Shown here: positions 1-5,556 of the stretch, one piece after another
Layout of the letters: each line of letters opens with the position of its first letter
Position numbering within the stretch: position 1 is the first letter of the stretch
NCBI GenBank assembly: GCA_002719575.1
Contig: PBHS01000035.1
Coordinates: forward strand, 55,776-63,032
Length of the DNA: 7,257 nucleotides
Direction: 5' to 3'
From: Gammaproteobacteria bacterium
GTDB lineage: Bacteria; Pseudomonadota; Gammaproteobacteria; Pseudomonadales; Pseudohongiellaceae
Program-made: the position numbers and the translations under genes
Notes under the pieces: generated by a model
Database searches by the model: none
Seen by the model: only the letters and a program-made list of their open reading frames with translations
Told to the model about the DNA's origin: nothing

Positions 1-88
1 TACGCCCCGACTTAAGTGTGAAGTTTCCGAACCGCAGAATGCGGTTTTCAATAACGAAATTCAAAAAGTCTTTTTGGTAATTTTTCAT
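1..88 (-). CDS. pyrE: Orotate phosphoribosyltransferase, N-terminal part (cut by window edge)
   Basis: PyrE joins orotate to PRPP to give orotidine 5'-phosphate in the cytosol, the penultimate step of UMP synthesis. Only 29 complete codons are visible because the gene runs off the left edge. The peptide starts [11 protein letters not shown] and continues through [11 protein letters not shown]. It matches the E. coli PyrE start (MKPYQRQF, then KFGEFTLKSGR) almost position for position, including the FTLKSGR segment near the substrate site. The ATG at 88-86 is fixed by this match. The gene lies 36 nt after the rph stop on the same strand, the rph-pyrE order known from E. coli. No gene separates the two, whereas Pseudomonas, as I recall, has crc there. 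The identification rests on a short stretch, but similarity and context agree. An AT-rich hairpin-like sequence in this region is simply coding sequence. Confidence 0.93.
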   Translation of the reverse strand, partial: MKNYQKDFLNFVIENRILRFGNFTLKSGR

Positions 89-93
89 TTCAT
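85..93 (-). other. Two-codon mini-ORF (ATG AAA TGA) overlapping the pyrE start
   Basis: Reading leftwards, the sequence ATGAAATGA holds an out-of-frame ATG (93-91), one Lys codon and a TGA (87-85). That stop overlaps the pyrE ATG (88-86) as ATGA. The best ribosome-binding sequence, TAAGG, lies 7 nt from this upstream ATG but 12 nt from the pyrE ATG. A ribosome could therefore start here, stop after two codons and restart on pyrE. The arrangement is visible; a function is inference, and chance is quite possible. Confidence 0.35.
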
Positions 94-100
94 GGTCTTG

Positions 101-105
101 CCTTA
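101..105 (-). promoter_or_regulatory. Shine-Dalgarno candidate (TAAGG) upstream of pyrE
   Basis: TAAGG is the only purine-rich match to the anti-Shine-Dalgarno in the 36-nt rph-pyrE gap. Its spacing is 7 nt to the mini-ORF ATG and 12 nt to the pyrE ATG, so it is suboptimal for direct pyrE initiation. Confidence 0.45.
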
Positions 106-106
106 A

Positions 107-122
107 CGGCGGGAACGCGCCG
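107..122 (-). other. Small GC-rich hairpin in the rph-pyrE gap
   Basis: On the minus strand CGGCG pairs with CGCCG around a 6-nt loop, two bases after the rph stop codon. The stem has only 5 bp and is followed by TTAAGG, not a U-run. It therefore does not look like the U-rich attenuator known between rph and pyrE of E. coli. It could shape the intercistronic mRNA or be chance. Confidence 0.25.
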
Positions 123-124
123 GC

Positions 125-850
125 TCACGCCAAACTGGCCTGCTGAAAAGCAAGCAACTGCTTAATCCCTGACTCGGCAAGGGCTACCATAGCGCTTAGC
201 TGTTCATGAGTGAACTCTCCGTCTTCTCCGGTTCCCTGGAGTTCAATAAACCCGCCAGCAGATGTCATTACCACATTCATATCGGTCTCGGCATTTGAAT
301 CCTCAGCATAATCAAGGTCGAGTACCGGCTGACCCTGAAAAATACCGACAGATACAGACGCCACCATTTGCTTAAGTGCCGATTTAGCCAACATTTTGCG
401 CTCAACCATGTAGCTCATTGCGTCCACTATGGCTACACATCCACCGGTAATCGATGCCGTCCGGGTGCCGCCGTCAGCCTGAATCACATCACAATCAACC
501 TTGATCGTATTTTCATTCAACACGGTCAGATCCACCGCTGCGCGTAAAGATCGACCAATCAAGCGCTGAATTTCCTGAGTTCTGCCAGACTGTTTACCCC
601 TCGCGGCCTCGCGCTCCATCCGGCTATCGGTCGATCGCGGCAGCATGCCATATTCAGCAGTCACCCAACCCCGGCCCGTGCCCTTGAGGAACCGAGGCAC
701 CGACGCTTCAACTGAGGCAGTGCACAGAACTTTGGTATCACCAAATTCAACCAGCACTGAGCCCTCCGCATGCTTGGTAAAGTGTCGAGTGATTTTAATC
801 TCACGAAGCTGATCGGGATTACGGTGACTGGGTCGACTGATTTGGGACAT
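125..850 (-). CDS. rph: Ribonuclease PH
   Basis: RNase PH is a phosphate-dependent 3'-5' exoribonuclease that trims tRNA 3' ends and degrades structured RNA. In the family it is a hexameric ring. From the start chosen here the protein has 241 residues, against 238 in E. coli. It reads like the family throughout: [18 protein letters not shown] near the start, GRT with the Arg equivalent to E. coli Arg86 (here 90), and [10 protein letters not shown] with the phosphate-binding Thr/Arg pair (129-130, E. coli 125-126). The acidic segment [13 protein letters not shown] carries the catalytic aspartates near 184 and 190. The frame extends 22 codons upstream to an ATG at 916 and has another ATG at 862. 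I chose 850 because it puts [10 protein letters not shown] next to the family's N-terminal MRP motif. None of the three has a clear Shine-Dalgarno. The C-terminus is intact, unlike the frameshifted rph of E. coli K-12. Confidence 0.96.
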   Translation of the reverse strand: MSQISRPSHRNPDQLREIKITRHFTKHAEGSVLVEFGDTKVLCTASVEASVPRFLKGTGRGWVTAEYGMLPRSTDSRMEREAARGKQSGRTQEIQRLIGRSLRAAVDLTVLNENTIKVDCDVIQADGGTRTASITGGCVAIVDAMSYMVERKMLAKSALKQMVASVSVGIFQGQPVLDLDYAEDSNAETDMNVVMTSAGGFIELQGTGEDGEFTHEQLSAMVALAESGIKQLLAFQQASLA

Positions 851-985
851 GTGATTCGCCATTAGATCGAAATTTTCAGGGACGAGATTATGCGGGAATT
901 CAACATGCAAGACCATGATCGTTTGTAACTGCGCCCCGTTTTGAGTTGGGATAGAATATCGGTTGAGAAGTTGAGAGTCCCAACC
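851..985. promoter_or_regulatory. Divergent intergenic region between rph and yicC
   Basis: Both transcription units start away from this 135-bp stretch, so it should hold promoters in both directions. On the plus strand a TAGAAT at 952-957 is a plausible -10 about 30 nt before the yicC ATG, but no good -35 lies 16-18 bp upstream. On the minus strand CATAAT (892-887) could be a -10 for rph. A transcript from it would begin after the ATG at 916, favouring the shorter rph start, but its -35 is also weak. The region is secure by layout; the promoter elements are only guesses. I found no operator-like palindrome. Confidence 0.45.
973..977 (+). promoter_or_regulatory. Shine-Dalgarno of yicC (GAGAG)
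   Basis: GAGAG lies 8 nt before the ATG at 986. This supports that start over the in-frame TTG at 941, which would add 15 residues not found in the family. Confidence 0.55.
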
Positions 986-1852
986 ATGACATCAAGCATG
1001 ACAGCCTTTACTCGGCAGCAATCAGAACAGGAGTGGGGGTCCCTGACTTGGGAAATCCGTTCGATCAACCACCGCTATCTCGAGACAAGCGTCAGATTGC
1101 CGGACATTTTCCGCGGTTTGGAGAACCAGATTCGGGAATTGGTGCGCACATCCCTTGCGAGAGGCAAAGTCGATTGCCAATTGCGATACGCGGCGCAAGA
1201 GATTCCCGGCAGCTCGATTAGCATCAATGAAGAGCTGGTTCAGCAGGTGCTCGAGGCTAACGCCCGAATTCAAAAAACCCTCGGTGTAAAACGCTTACCA
1301 TGTAGCATGGAAATCCTGCGATGGCCAGGAGTAATCAGTGAGCGAATGCTTGATAATAAAGGGCTCGAAGCTGCCGCCCTTGATCTTTTCAAGTTCGCAT
1401 TAGGCGACCTGATCGCTACGCGCGAGCGGGAAGGGCTCGAACTCAACGGCTTTTTGGAAAAGCGTGTAGCACTGATCCGAGAGCTGGTCACGGAGATGCG
1501 GAACAAAATGCCCGACATACTTATCGCTCAAAAACAATCACTTCATCAAAGGCTAGAAAAGTTGAAAGCTGAGCTGGAGCCCACACGCCTTGAGCAGGAA
1601 GTGACTCTCTTGGTGCAAAAAGCGGACGTAGACGAAGAGCTGGACCGCCTGGACGCGCACCTCGGCGAGGTCGAGCGCATTCTTGCAGCGGACGAACAAA
1701 AAGGGCGCCGCCTCGATTTTCTGATGCAAGAACTTAATCGCGAAGCCAACACTTTGTCGTCAAAATCCATCGTAGTCGAGACGACTCGCAGCGCAGTAGA
1801 AATGAAAGTACTTATCGAGCAGATGCGCGAGCAAATACAGAACATTGAGTAA
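986..1852 (+). CDS. yicC: YicC family endoribonuclease
   Basis: YicC proteins are widely conserved. The E. coli member has been reported to act as an endoribonuclease affecting small RNAs such as RyhB, so a role in RNA turnover is likely but less settled than for its neighbours. The product has 288 residues, against 287 in E. coli. The N-terminal YicC domain begins MTSSMTAF, with [17 protein letters not shown] just after, and has LRWPGV at 111-116. The C-terminal DUF1732 domain holds [13 protein letters not shown] (213-225), [16 protein letters not shown] (241-256) and a terminal helix ending [11 protein letters not shown], as in E. coli. Acidic and basic residues alternate in long helices in the C-terminal half. 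The ATG at 986 aligns with the E. coli start and has a Shine-Dalgarno. The gene is first in the rightward unit and overlaps gmk by 8 nt, which suggests translational coupling. The E. coli yicC also diverges from rph-pyrE. Confidence 0.95.
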   Translation: MTSSMTAFTRQQSEQEWGSLTWEIRSINHRYLETSVRLPDIFRGLENQIRELVRTSLARGKVDCQLRYAAQEIPGSSISINEELVQQVLEANARIQKTLGVKRLPCSMEILRWPGVISERMLDNKGLEAAALDLFKFALGDLIATREREGLELNGFLEKRVALIRELVTEMRNKMPDILIAQKQSLHQRLEKLKAELEPTRLEQEVTLLVQKADVDEELDRLDAHLGEVERILAADEQKGRRLDFLMQELNREANTLSSKSIVVETTRSAVEMKVLIEQMREQIQNIE

Positions 1853-2474
1853 GCTAAGCTCTAAGGGAGAACTAATCATCGTCTCTGCGCCATCGGGCGC
1901 AGGCAAGACCTCACTTGTTGACGCGTTAATCAGCGAAAATGATCGCTTATGCGTTTCTGTTTCGCATACGACTCGGCCGAAACGACCAAACGAAATGGAC
2001 GGCATAAACTATCACTTCGTTGAGAAGGCACGCTTTCTCAGCATGTTGGATGATGGAGACTTTCTCGAAAGCGCGGAGGTTTACGGCCATTACTATGGCA
2101 CATCAAAAAGATGGGTGAATCGGCAACTCGATAAAGGCCTAAGCGTTATATTGGAGATCGACTGGCAAGGCGCTGCACAGGTCAAGGCGTTGTTTCCGCA
2201 AAGCTGTTACATCTTCATTGTACCGCCATCGCTCGAGTCACTCTCGGACAGGCTACGCAAGCGCGCTCAAGACGATGACGCCATTATCGCCATGCGAATG
2301 GAAGAAGCCAGAGCAGTGCTTCAGCACGCCACTGATGCAGAATTTCTGGTAGTTAATGAAGATTTTGGGACCGCCTTGGATGAAATGGGTGCCATCATTA
2401 AAGTTCGGGGCCTCAGCGTAGAAGCCCAGCAGTTCAGGCTTGGGGCACTGCTGGCAAGCTTGACGGAAGGCTAG
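1845..2474 (+). CDS. gmk: Guanylate kinase, TTG start
   Basis: Guanylate kinase phosphorylates GMP to GDP with ATP in the cytosol. It is essential for GTP supply and so for the (p)ppGpp made by SpoT downstream. The product has 209 residues (E. coli 207). Visible motifs are the P-loop SAPSGAGKT (14-22, Lys21), the GMP-binding segment SVSHTTRP (38-45), ESAEVYGHYYGTS (75-87), EIDWQGA (104-110) and the Arg-rich lid RLRKR (136-140). NEDF lies at 171-174. The only ATG, GTG or TTG in frame before the P-loop is the TTG at 1845, inside the last codons of yicC. It gives an N-terminus a few residues longer than usual. No clear Shine-Dalgarno precedes it, so coupling to yicC termination 8 nt later is likely. 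A purine-rich stretch at 1863-1870 lies just inside the gene. Identity is certain; the exact start is less so. Confidence 0.95.
   Translation: MSKLSSKGELIIVSAPSGAGKTSLVDALISENDRLCVSVSHTTRPKRPNEMDGINYHFVEKARFLSMLDDGDFLESAEVYGHYYGTSKRWVNRQLDKGLSVILEIDWQGAAQVKALFPQSCYIFIVPPSLESLSDRLRKRAQDDDAIIAMRMEEARAVLQHATDAEFLVVNEDFGTALDEMGAIIKVRGLSVEAQQFRLGALLASLTEG
1863..1870 (+). other. Shine-Dalgarno-like sequence inside the gmk 5' end
   Basis: AAGGGAGA encodes parts of Lys7, Gly8 and Glu9 of Gmk and is a far better anti-Shine-Dalgarno match than anything before the TTG start. It is followed 5-8 nt later by ATC codons 11 and 12, but by no standard start. It may slow or re-engage ribosomes that finish yicC at 1852, or may simply reflect the codons used. 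Confidence 0.25.
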
Positions 2475-2552
2475 GAGATTACTCGAAATACATGCAATTT
2501 TATGTGGAATTCAGTAAACTCCCGTTCCCAAAAAAGTGAGCGTCCAGCGTTA

Positions 2553-2562
2553 GCACCGGTGC
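2553..2562. repeat. 10-bp perfect palindrome GCACCGGTGC
   Basis: This self-complementary decamer lies 29 nt before the rpoZ ATG. The symmetry does not extend outward, and as RNA it would give only a 3-bp stem around CCGG. It could be a protein-binding site, but a 10-bp palindrome in GC-rich sequence can easily be chance. Confidence 0.25.
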
Positions 2563-2576
2563 GCCGAAGACTTAAC

Positions 2577-2591
2577 ATTAGGTGATTAGGT
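2577..2591 (+). repeat. Tandem ATTAGGT repeat carrying the rpoZ Shine-Dalgarno
   Basis: ATTAGGT occurs at 2577-2583 and 2585-2591, one base apart. The first copy contains AGGTG (2580-2584), 7 nt from the rpoZ ATG, a good ribosome-binding distance. The second copy abuts the ATG and is too close to serve. A slipped-strand duplication is one explanation. Confidence 0.5.
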
Positions 2592-2879
2592 ATGGCACGA
2601 ATTACTGTAGAGGACTGTTTAGACAAAGTCGACAATCGTTTTGAGCTCGTAATGGTATCGAGCAAGCGAGCTCGGCAAATCCAAATAGAAGGCAAAGACC
2701 CTATGGTCTCGTTAGACAATGACAAGCCCACCGTTGTTGCGCTGCGCGAAATTGCCGACGGTCTTGTCACGAATGAAATCCTTATAGAAAAACCAAGTGT
2801 TGAGCGAGAAGAAGTCGAAGAAGAAATGGCCGAAGCGGTCGCCGAACAGCAGAAAGACACACCTACCGCCGAAATTTAG
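2592..2879 (+). CDS. rpoZ: RNA polymerase omega subunit
   Basis: Omega binds the beta' subunit, helps assemble RNA polymerase and forms part of a ppGpp-binding site in E. coli. The product has 95 residues (E. coli 91). It begins [13 protein letters not shown], followed by [15 protein letters not shown] (14-28) and GKDPMV (34-39). The segment [17 protein letters not shown] (42-58) completes the conserved core, which matches E. coli MARVTVQD, NRFDLVLV, GKDPLV and NDKTTVIALREI. The tail after about residue 68 is Glu-rich and probably flexible, as usual in the family. The ATG at 2592 is supported by the family N-terminus and an AGGTG 7 nt upstream. Placement directly before spoT is the classical gammaproteobacterial order and pairs a ppGpp target with its synthetase/hydrolase. 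Confidence 0.97.
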   Translation: MARITVEDCLDKVDNRFELVMVSSKRARQIQIEGKDPMVSLDNDKPTVVALREIADGLVTNEILIEKPSVEREEVEEEMAEAVAEQQKDTPTAEI

Positions 2880-2892
2880 TCCCCAGCAGCTA

Positions 2893-2898
2893 GAGGAG
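2893..2898 (+). promoter_or_regulatory. Shine-Dalgarno of spoT (GAGGAG)
   Basis: GAGGAG is the strongest ribosome-binding sequence in the window. It lies in the 26-nt rpoZ-spoT gap, 7 nt before the in-frame ATA at 2906 and far from any ATG, GTG or TTG in the spoT frame. Its position decides the proposed start. Confidence 0.75.
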
Positions 2899-2905
2899 TC
2901 GAAAT

Positions 2906-2908
2906 ATA
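2906..2908 (+). other. Proposed non-canonical AUA start codon of spoT
   Basis: An in-frame TAG at 2891-2893 bounds the frame on the left. Between it and the GTG at 3056 the codons include only ATA (2906, 2915), ATC (2930), ATT (2936) and CTG (2939) as near-starts. Only the ATA at 2906 has a Shine-Dalgarno at a good distance. If this base triplet is real, initiation is at AUA; a sequencing error or mutation of ATG to ATA at 2908 is the main alternative. Confidence 0.6.
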
Positions 2909-5095
2909 CAAGCCATAGTTTCTGAAAGCATCGACATTCTGGCTGGCGACCTTTCTAACTATTTACAGGTTGACCAAGTCAATAGCGTAAGAAGGGCATA
3001 CTACTTCGCCGAACAGGCTCATGAGGGTCAGTTCCGGCATAGCGGTGAGCCCTACGTGACCCATCCGCTGGCAGTCGCCGGGATACTAGTCGAGATGCAC
3101 ATGGACCATCAATCGCTTATGGCCGCCATGCTGCATGACGTAATCGAAGACACCGGTATCACAAAGACCGCGATAAAGACCCAGTTTGGGAATACCGTGG
3201 CCGATCTCGTAGATGGTGTCAGTAAACTCAATAAGATTACATTCAGCAGCCGCGCCGAAGCACAGGCTGAAAACTTTCAGAAAATGGCTATGGCAATGGC
3301 CAAAGACCTGCGTGTAATTCTGGTTAAAATCGCCGACCGCCTCCATAACATGCGTACATTGGAAGTCTTGACGCCAGACAAGCGGCGGCGCATTGCCCGC
3401 GAGACCCTTGATATCTATGCCCCCATAGCCAACCGTCTGGGTATGAACAATGTAAGAATCGAATTCGAGGACCTTGGCTTCGCTGCACTTTACCCCATGA
3501 GAGCGCAGCGTATTGAGGCTGCGGTCAAGCACGTTCGCGGCAACCGCAAGGAAATCGTGTCGCAAATTCAGACATCATTAGAAGCGTGCCTGGAACGTGA
3601 AAGCCTGCCTGGCCGGACTATTGGCAGGGAAAAGCATCTTTACAGCATCTACGAAAAGATGCGAATCAAGCGTAAATCTTTCTCTGAGATCATGGATGTC
3701 TATGCCTTTCGCATAATTGTCGACTCGGTTGACACGTGCTACCGAGTACTGGGTGCCGTTCATAATTTGTACAAGCCTGTTCCGGGACGCTTCAAGGACT
3801 ATATAGCAATCCCCAAGGCCAATGGCTACCAGTCACTGCACACTACATTGTTCGGCATGCATGGAGTGCCTATCGAAATTCAGATACGTACCGAAGATAT
3901 GGAAGCTATGGCTAACAACGGTATTGCTTCCCATTGGCTGTACAAATCCAGCGACGATCTGCCAACCAATGCGCACCTTAGAGCAAGAGAATGGGTTAGC
4001 GGTCTACTGGAAATGCAGAAGCATGCGGGAAACTCGCTGGAATTTATTGAGCACGTAAAAATTGATCTTTTTCCAGACGAAATCTACGTTTTCACACCCA
4101 AAGGCAGCATCTTGGAACTGCCGGCTGGTTCTACAGCTGTAGATTTTGCCTACGCCGTGCATACAGATGTCGGTAACGCCTGCGTGGCCTGTCGCATCAG
4201 CCGTCGCCTTGCGCCCCTGAGCGAGCCGCTGCAAAGTGGCCAGACGGTAGAGATTATTACCGCTCCGGGAACACAGCCTAATCCAGCATGGCTCGGTTTT
4301 GTGAAAACAGGCAAAGCACGGAGCAATATCAGACACTATCTCAAGAATCAGAAACACTCTGAATCAGTTGCGTTGGGTCGACGCCTGCTGAACAAGGCCT
4401 TAGCCTCGTTCGGCTCACAGTTGAATGAGGTCCCACAGAGAAATATCGAAGCCGTCCTGTTGCAAACCAATCTGCAATCCATGGATGACCTGTTAGAGGA
4501 CATTGGGCTTGGAAATCGCATGTCCTATATGATCGCGCAGCGCCTCGCCACAAACGCTGCTCGCGATAAGAAAGAAGCAGATCATACGGGCAAGGAAGCA
4601 GGCTCTATTGCCATTCGTGGCTCCGAAGGGATGGTCATGAATTTCGCCAAATGCTGTCATCCGATACCGGGTGACCCGATCGTTGGCCATATTAGCTCCG
4701 GTCGAGGAATGGTGATTCATACCGACGACTGCAATAACATCGCTGATGTGAGGGACAATCAGGAAAAATGTCTCGAAGTCAGTTGGGACCCAAAAGTCCA
4801 GGGAGAGTTTTCTGTCGAACTGCGCGTGGAGCTAGAAAACCAACGTGGCATAATCGCAACACTAGCGACTACGATCACTGGAGCAGAAGCCAATATTGAA
4901 AAAATCAGTACAGTAGAACGAGACGCTAGGTTTAGCATTGTGAACCTTTCCATTAATGTGAAAAACCGAGTGCATTTAGCCAGTGTTATGAAGCGCGTCC
5001 GCGCCCTGTTGCCCGTCTCCAGTGTGAGCCGAGTGAAAAGCCGAAGGGTACGCAAAGCTATCAAAAACCCTATTGGAGCATTAAGCCACAAATGA
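2906..5095 (+). CDS. spoT: Bifunctional (p)ppGpp synthetase/hydrolase SpoT, probable AUA start
   Basis: SpoT hydrolyses (p)ppGpp to GDP/GTP and pyrophosphate, and can synthesise it from ATP and GTP/GDP, setting the stringent response in the cytosol. From the ATA at 2906 it has 729 residues (E. coli 702). The hydrolase domain keeps Arg44, His53, HD (77-78), ED (81-82), Asp144, Asn148 and Thr151, the same numbers as in the S. equisimilis Rel enzyme. The synthetase domain keeps Arg241, Lys243, Lys251, Asp264, Lys297, Lys304, Tyr308, His312 and Glu324, so it looks intact. A TGS domain (about 388-448), a helical part, a Cys/His motif (FAKCCHPIPGD near 580-590, Cys609) and a C-terminal ACT domain (about 633-712) follow. 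A basic tail of roughly 17 residues exceeds the E. coli end. The first standard start, GTG at 3056, would remove 50 residues including Arg44 and is rejected. The stop overlaps the ridA ATG. Confidence 0.93.
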   Translation: MQAIVSESIDILAGDLSNYLQVDQVNSVRRAYYFAEQAHEGQFRHSGEPYVTHPLAVAGILVEMHMDHQSLMAAMLHDVIEDTGITKTAIKTQFGNTVADLVDGVSKLNKITFSSRAEAQAENFQKMAMAMAKDLRVILVKIADRLHNMRTLEVLTPDKRRRIARETLDIYAPIANRLGMNNVRIEFEDLGFAALYPMRAQRIEAAVKHVRGNRKEIVSQIQTSLEACLERESLPGRTIGREKHLYSIYEKMRIKRKSFSEIMDVYAFRIIVDSVDTCYRVLGAVHNLYKPVPGRFKDYIAIPKANGYQSLHTTLFGMHGVPIEIQIRTEDMEAMANNGIASHWLYKSSDDLPTNAHLRAREWVSGLLEMQKHAGNSLEFIEHVKIDLFPDEIYVFTPKGSILELPAGSTAVDFAYAVHTDVGNACVACRISRRLAPLSEPLQSGQTVEIITAPGTQPNPAWLGFVKTGKARSNIRHYLKNQKHSESVALGRRLLNKALASFGSQLNEVPQRNIEAVLLQTNLQSMDDLLEDIGLGNRMSYMIAQRLATNAARDKKEADHTGKEAGSIAIRGSEGMVMNFAKCCHPIPGDPIVGHISSGRGMVIHTDDCNNIADVRDNQEKCLEVSWDPKVQGEFSVELRVELENQRGIIATLATTITGAEANIEKISTVERDARFSIVNLSINVKNRVHLASVMKRVRALLPVSSVSRVKSRRVRKAIKNPIGALSHK

Positions 5096-5475
5096 GCGAT
5101 AAACAGGAAATAAATACGGTAAACGCGCCTGCCGCAATTGGGCCATACTCACAGGCGATAAAAACGGGTTCCCTGCTGTTCTGCTCGGGGCAAATTCCCC
5201 TCGATCCGATAACGATGGAAATAGTCTCTGAAGATATCGGCGAACAGGCGCATCAAGTGTTTCTTAATTTATCCGCGTTAGCGGAAGCCGCTGGAACTTC
5301 TCTGGATGATGCGGTTAAGCTCACTATTTTTCTCACCAGCCTGGACGACTTTGCTGTGGTGAATGAAATTATGTCCAAATATTTCTCACTGCCATTTCCG
5401 GCCCGAGCAACCATTGAGGTTTCGGCGCTTCCGAAAGATGCGCATGTTGAAGTAGAAGCAATTCTGGCGCTTTAG
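5092..5475 (+). CDS. ridA: RidA family enamine/imine deaminase
   Basis: RidA hydrolyses reactive enamine/imine intermediates, such as 2-aminoacrylate released by PLP enzymes like threonine dehydratase, and so prevents damage to PLP enzymes. Family members are cytosolic trimers. The product has 127 residues (E. coli 128). It has the signature NAPAAIGPYSQA (11-22, Tyr19), SGQIP (32-36) and the C-terminal block FPARATIEVSALPKDAHVEVEA. In this block Arg105 and Glu120 align with the catalytic Arg105 and Glu120 of E. coli RidA, so deaminase activity is expected and not only Rid-family membership. The ATG at 5092 overlaps the spoT stop (ATGA). A GGAG lies 13 nt upstream, which is rather far, so translational coupling to spoT is likely. 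Its place after spoT resembles Pseudomonas; in E. coli trmH occupies the position between spoT and recG. Confidence 0.95.
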   Translation: MSDKQEINTVNAPAAIGPYSQAIKTGSLLFCSGQIPLDPITMEIVSEDIGEQAHQVFLNLSALAEAAGTSLDDAVKLTIFLTSLDDFAVVNEIMSKYFSLPFPARATIEVSALPKDAHVEVEAILAL

Positions 5476-5556
5476 CAGATACGTCAGAAGCTTCCTATTC
5501 TGGGTCCAGTCTTGTGGCTTGAGCGAGCGCTGATTTGCGGATCACCAACAAGAGCA
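5476..5556 (+). other. Intergenic gap ridA-recG
   Basis: This 81-nt gap contains CAGAA (5485-5489) able to pair with TTCTG (5498-5502), and the palindrome GAAGCTTC (5487-5494). Neither is followed by a U-run, so I see no intrinsic terminator. The recG frame stays open back to an in-frame TAG at 5473, with a TTG at 5512, but similarity supports the ATG at 5557. No promoter is clear. Confidence 0.35.

Larger units (their letters stand above)
2475..2591 (+). other. Intergenic gap gmk-rpoZ
   Basis: This is the largest gap in the rightward gene cluster. It holds a possible 15-codon ORF (2492-2539), a 10-bp palindrome and a tandem repeat at its end. I find no hairpin followed by a U-run and no promoter with both hexamers good at 16-18 bp spacing. 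A TTGACG at 2460-2465 in the end of gmk resembles a -35, but nothing close to TATAAT follows at 16-18 bp. An rpoZ promoter may lie here but cannot be placed by eye. Confidence 0.4.

Noticed and set aside
29..50. Hairpin ACCGCA-GAA-TGCGGT followed by TTTT on the plus strand, resembling an intrinsic terminator
   Set aside because: It lies within the clear pyrE reading frame on the minus strand (codons for ENRILRF), so the symmetry is explained by coding sequence. No plus-strand gene is seen ending here.
62..76. AT-rich inverted repeat CAAAAAG / CTTTTTG
   Set aside because: It is also inside the pyrE codons, has a weak A-T stem and no supporting context.
941..985. TTG start 15 codons upstream of the chosen yicC start
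   Set aside because: The added residues have no counterpart in YicC, and the ATG at 986 has a Shine-Dalgarno and matches the E. coli N-terminus.
1546..1845. Minus-strand 99-codon ORF opposite the yicC 3' half
   Set aside because: It is a Ser/Arg-rich composition shadow of yicC with no family resemblance or ribosome-binding site.
2492..2539. 15-codon ORF (MQFYVEFSKLPFPKK) between gmk and rpoZ
   Set aside because: The nearest Shine-Dalgarno (GGAG at 2474-2477) is 14 nt away, and a 15-codon ORF is expected by chance. No leader-peptide features such as codon runs are present.
2550..2578. TTAGCA, 17 bp, TAACAT as an rpoZ promoter
   Set aside because: Each hexamer matches only 4 of 6, and the implied transcript start near 2585 would exclude the Shine-Dalgarno at 2580-2584.
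3086..3565. Minus-strand 159-codon ORF opposite spoT
   Set aside because: It lies antisense to the conserved hydrolase domain and its translation shows no recognisable motif.
3056..5095. spoT starting at GTG 3056
   Set aside because: It would delete the first 50 residues, including HEGQFRHSGEPY with the hydrolase-site Arg44, and has no Shine-Dalgarno directly upstream.
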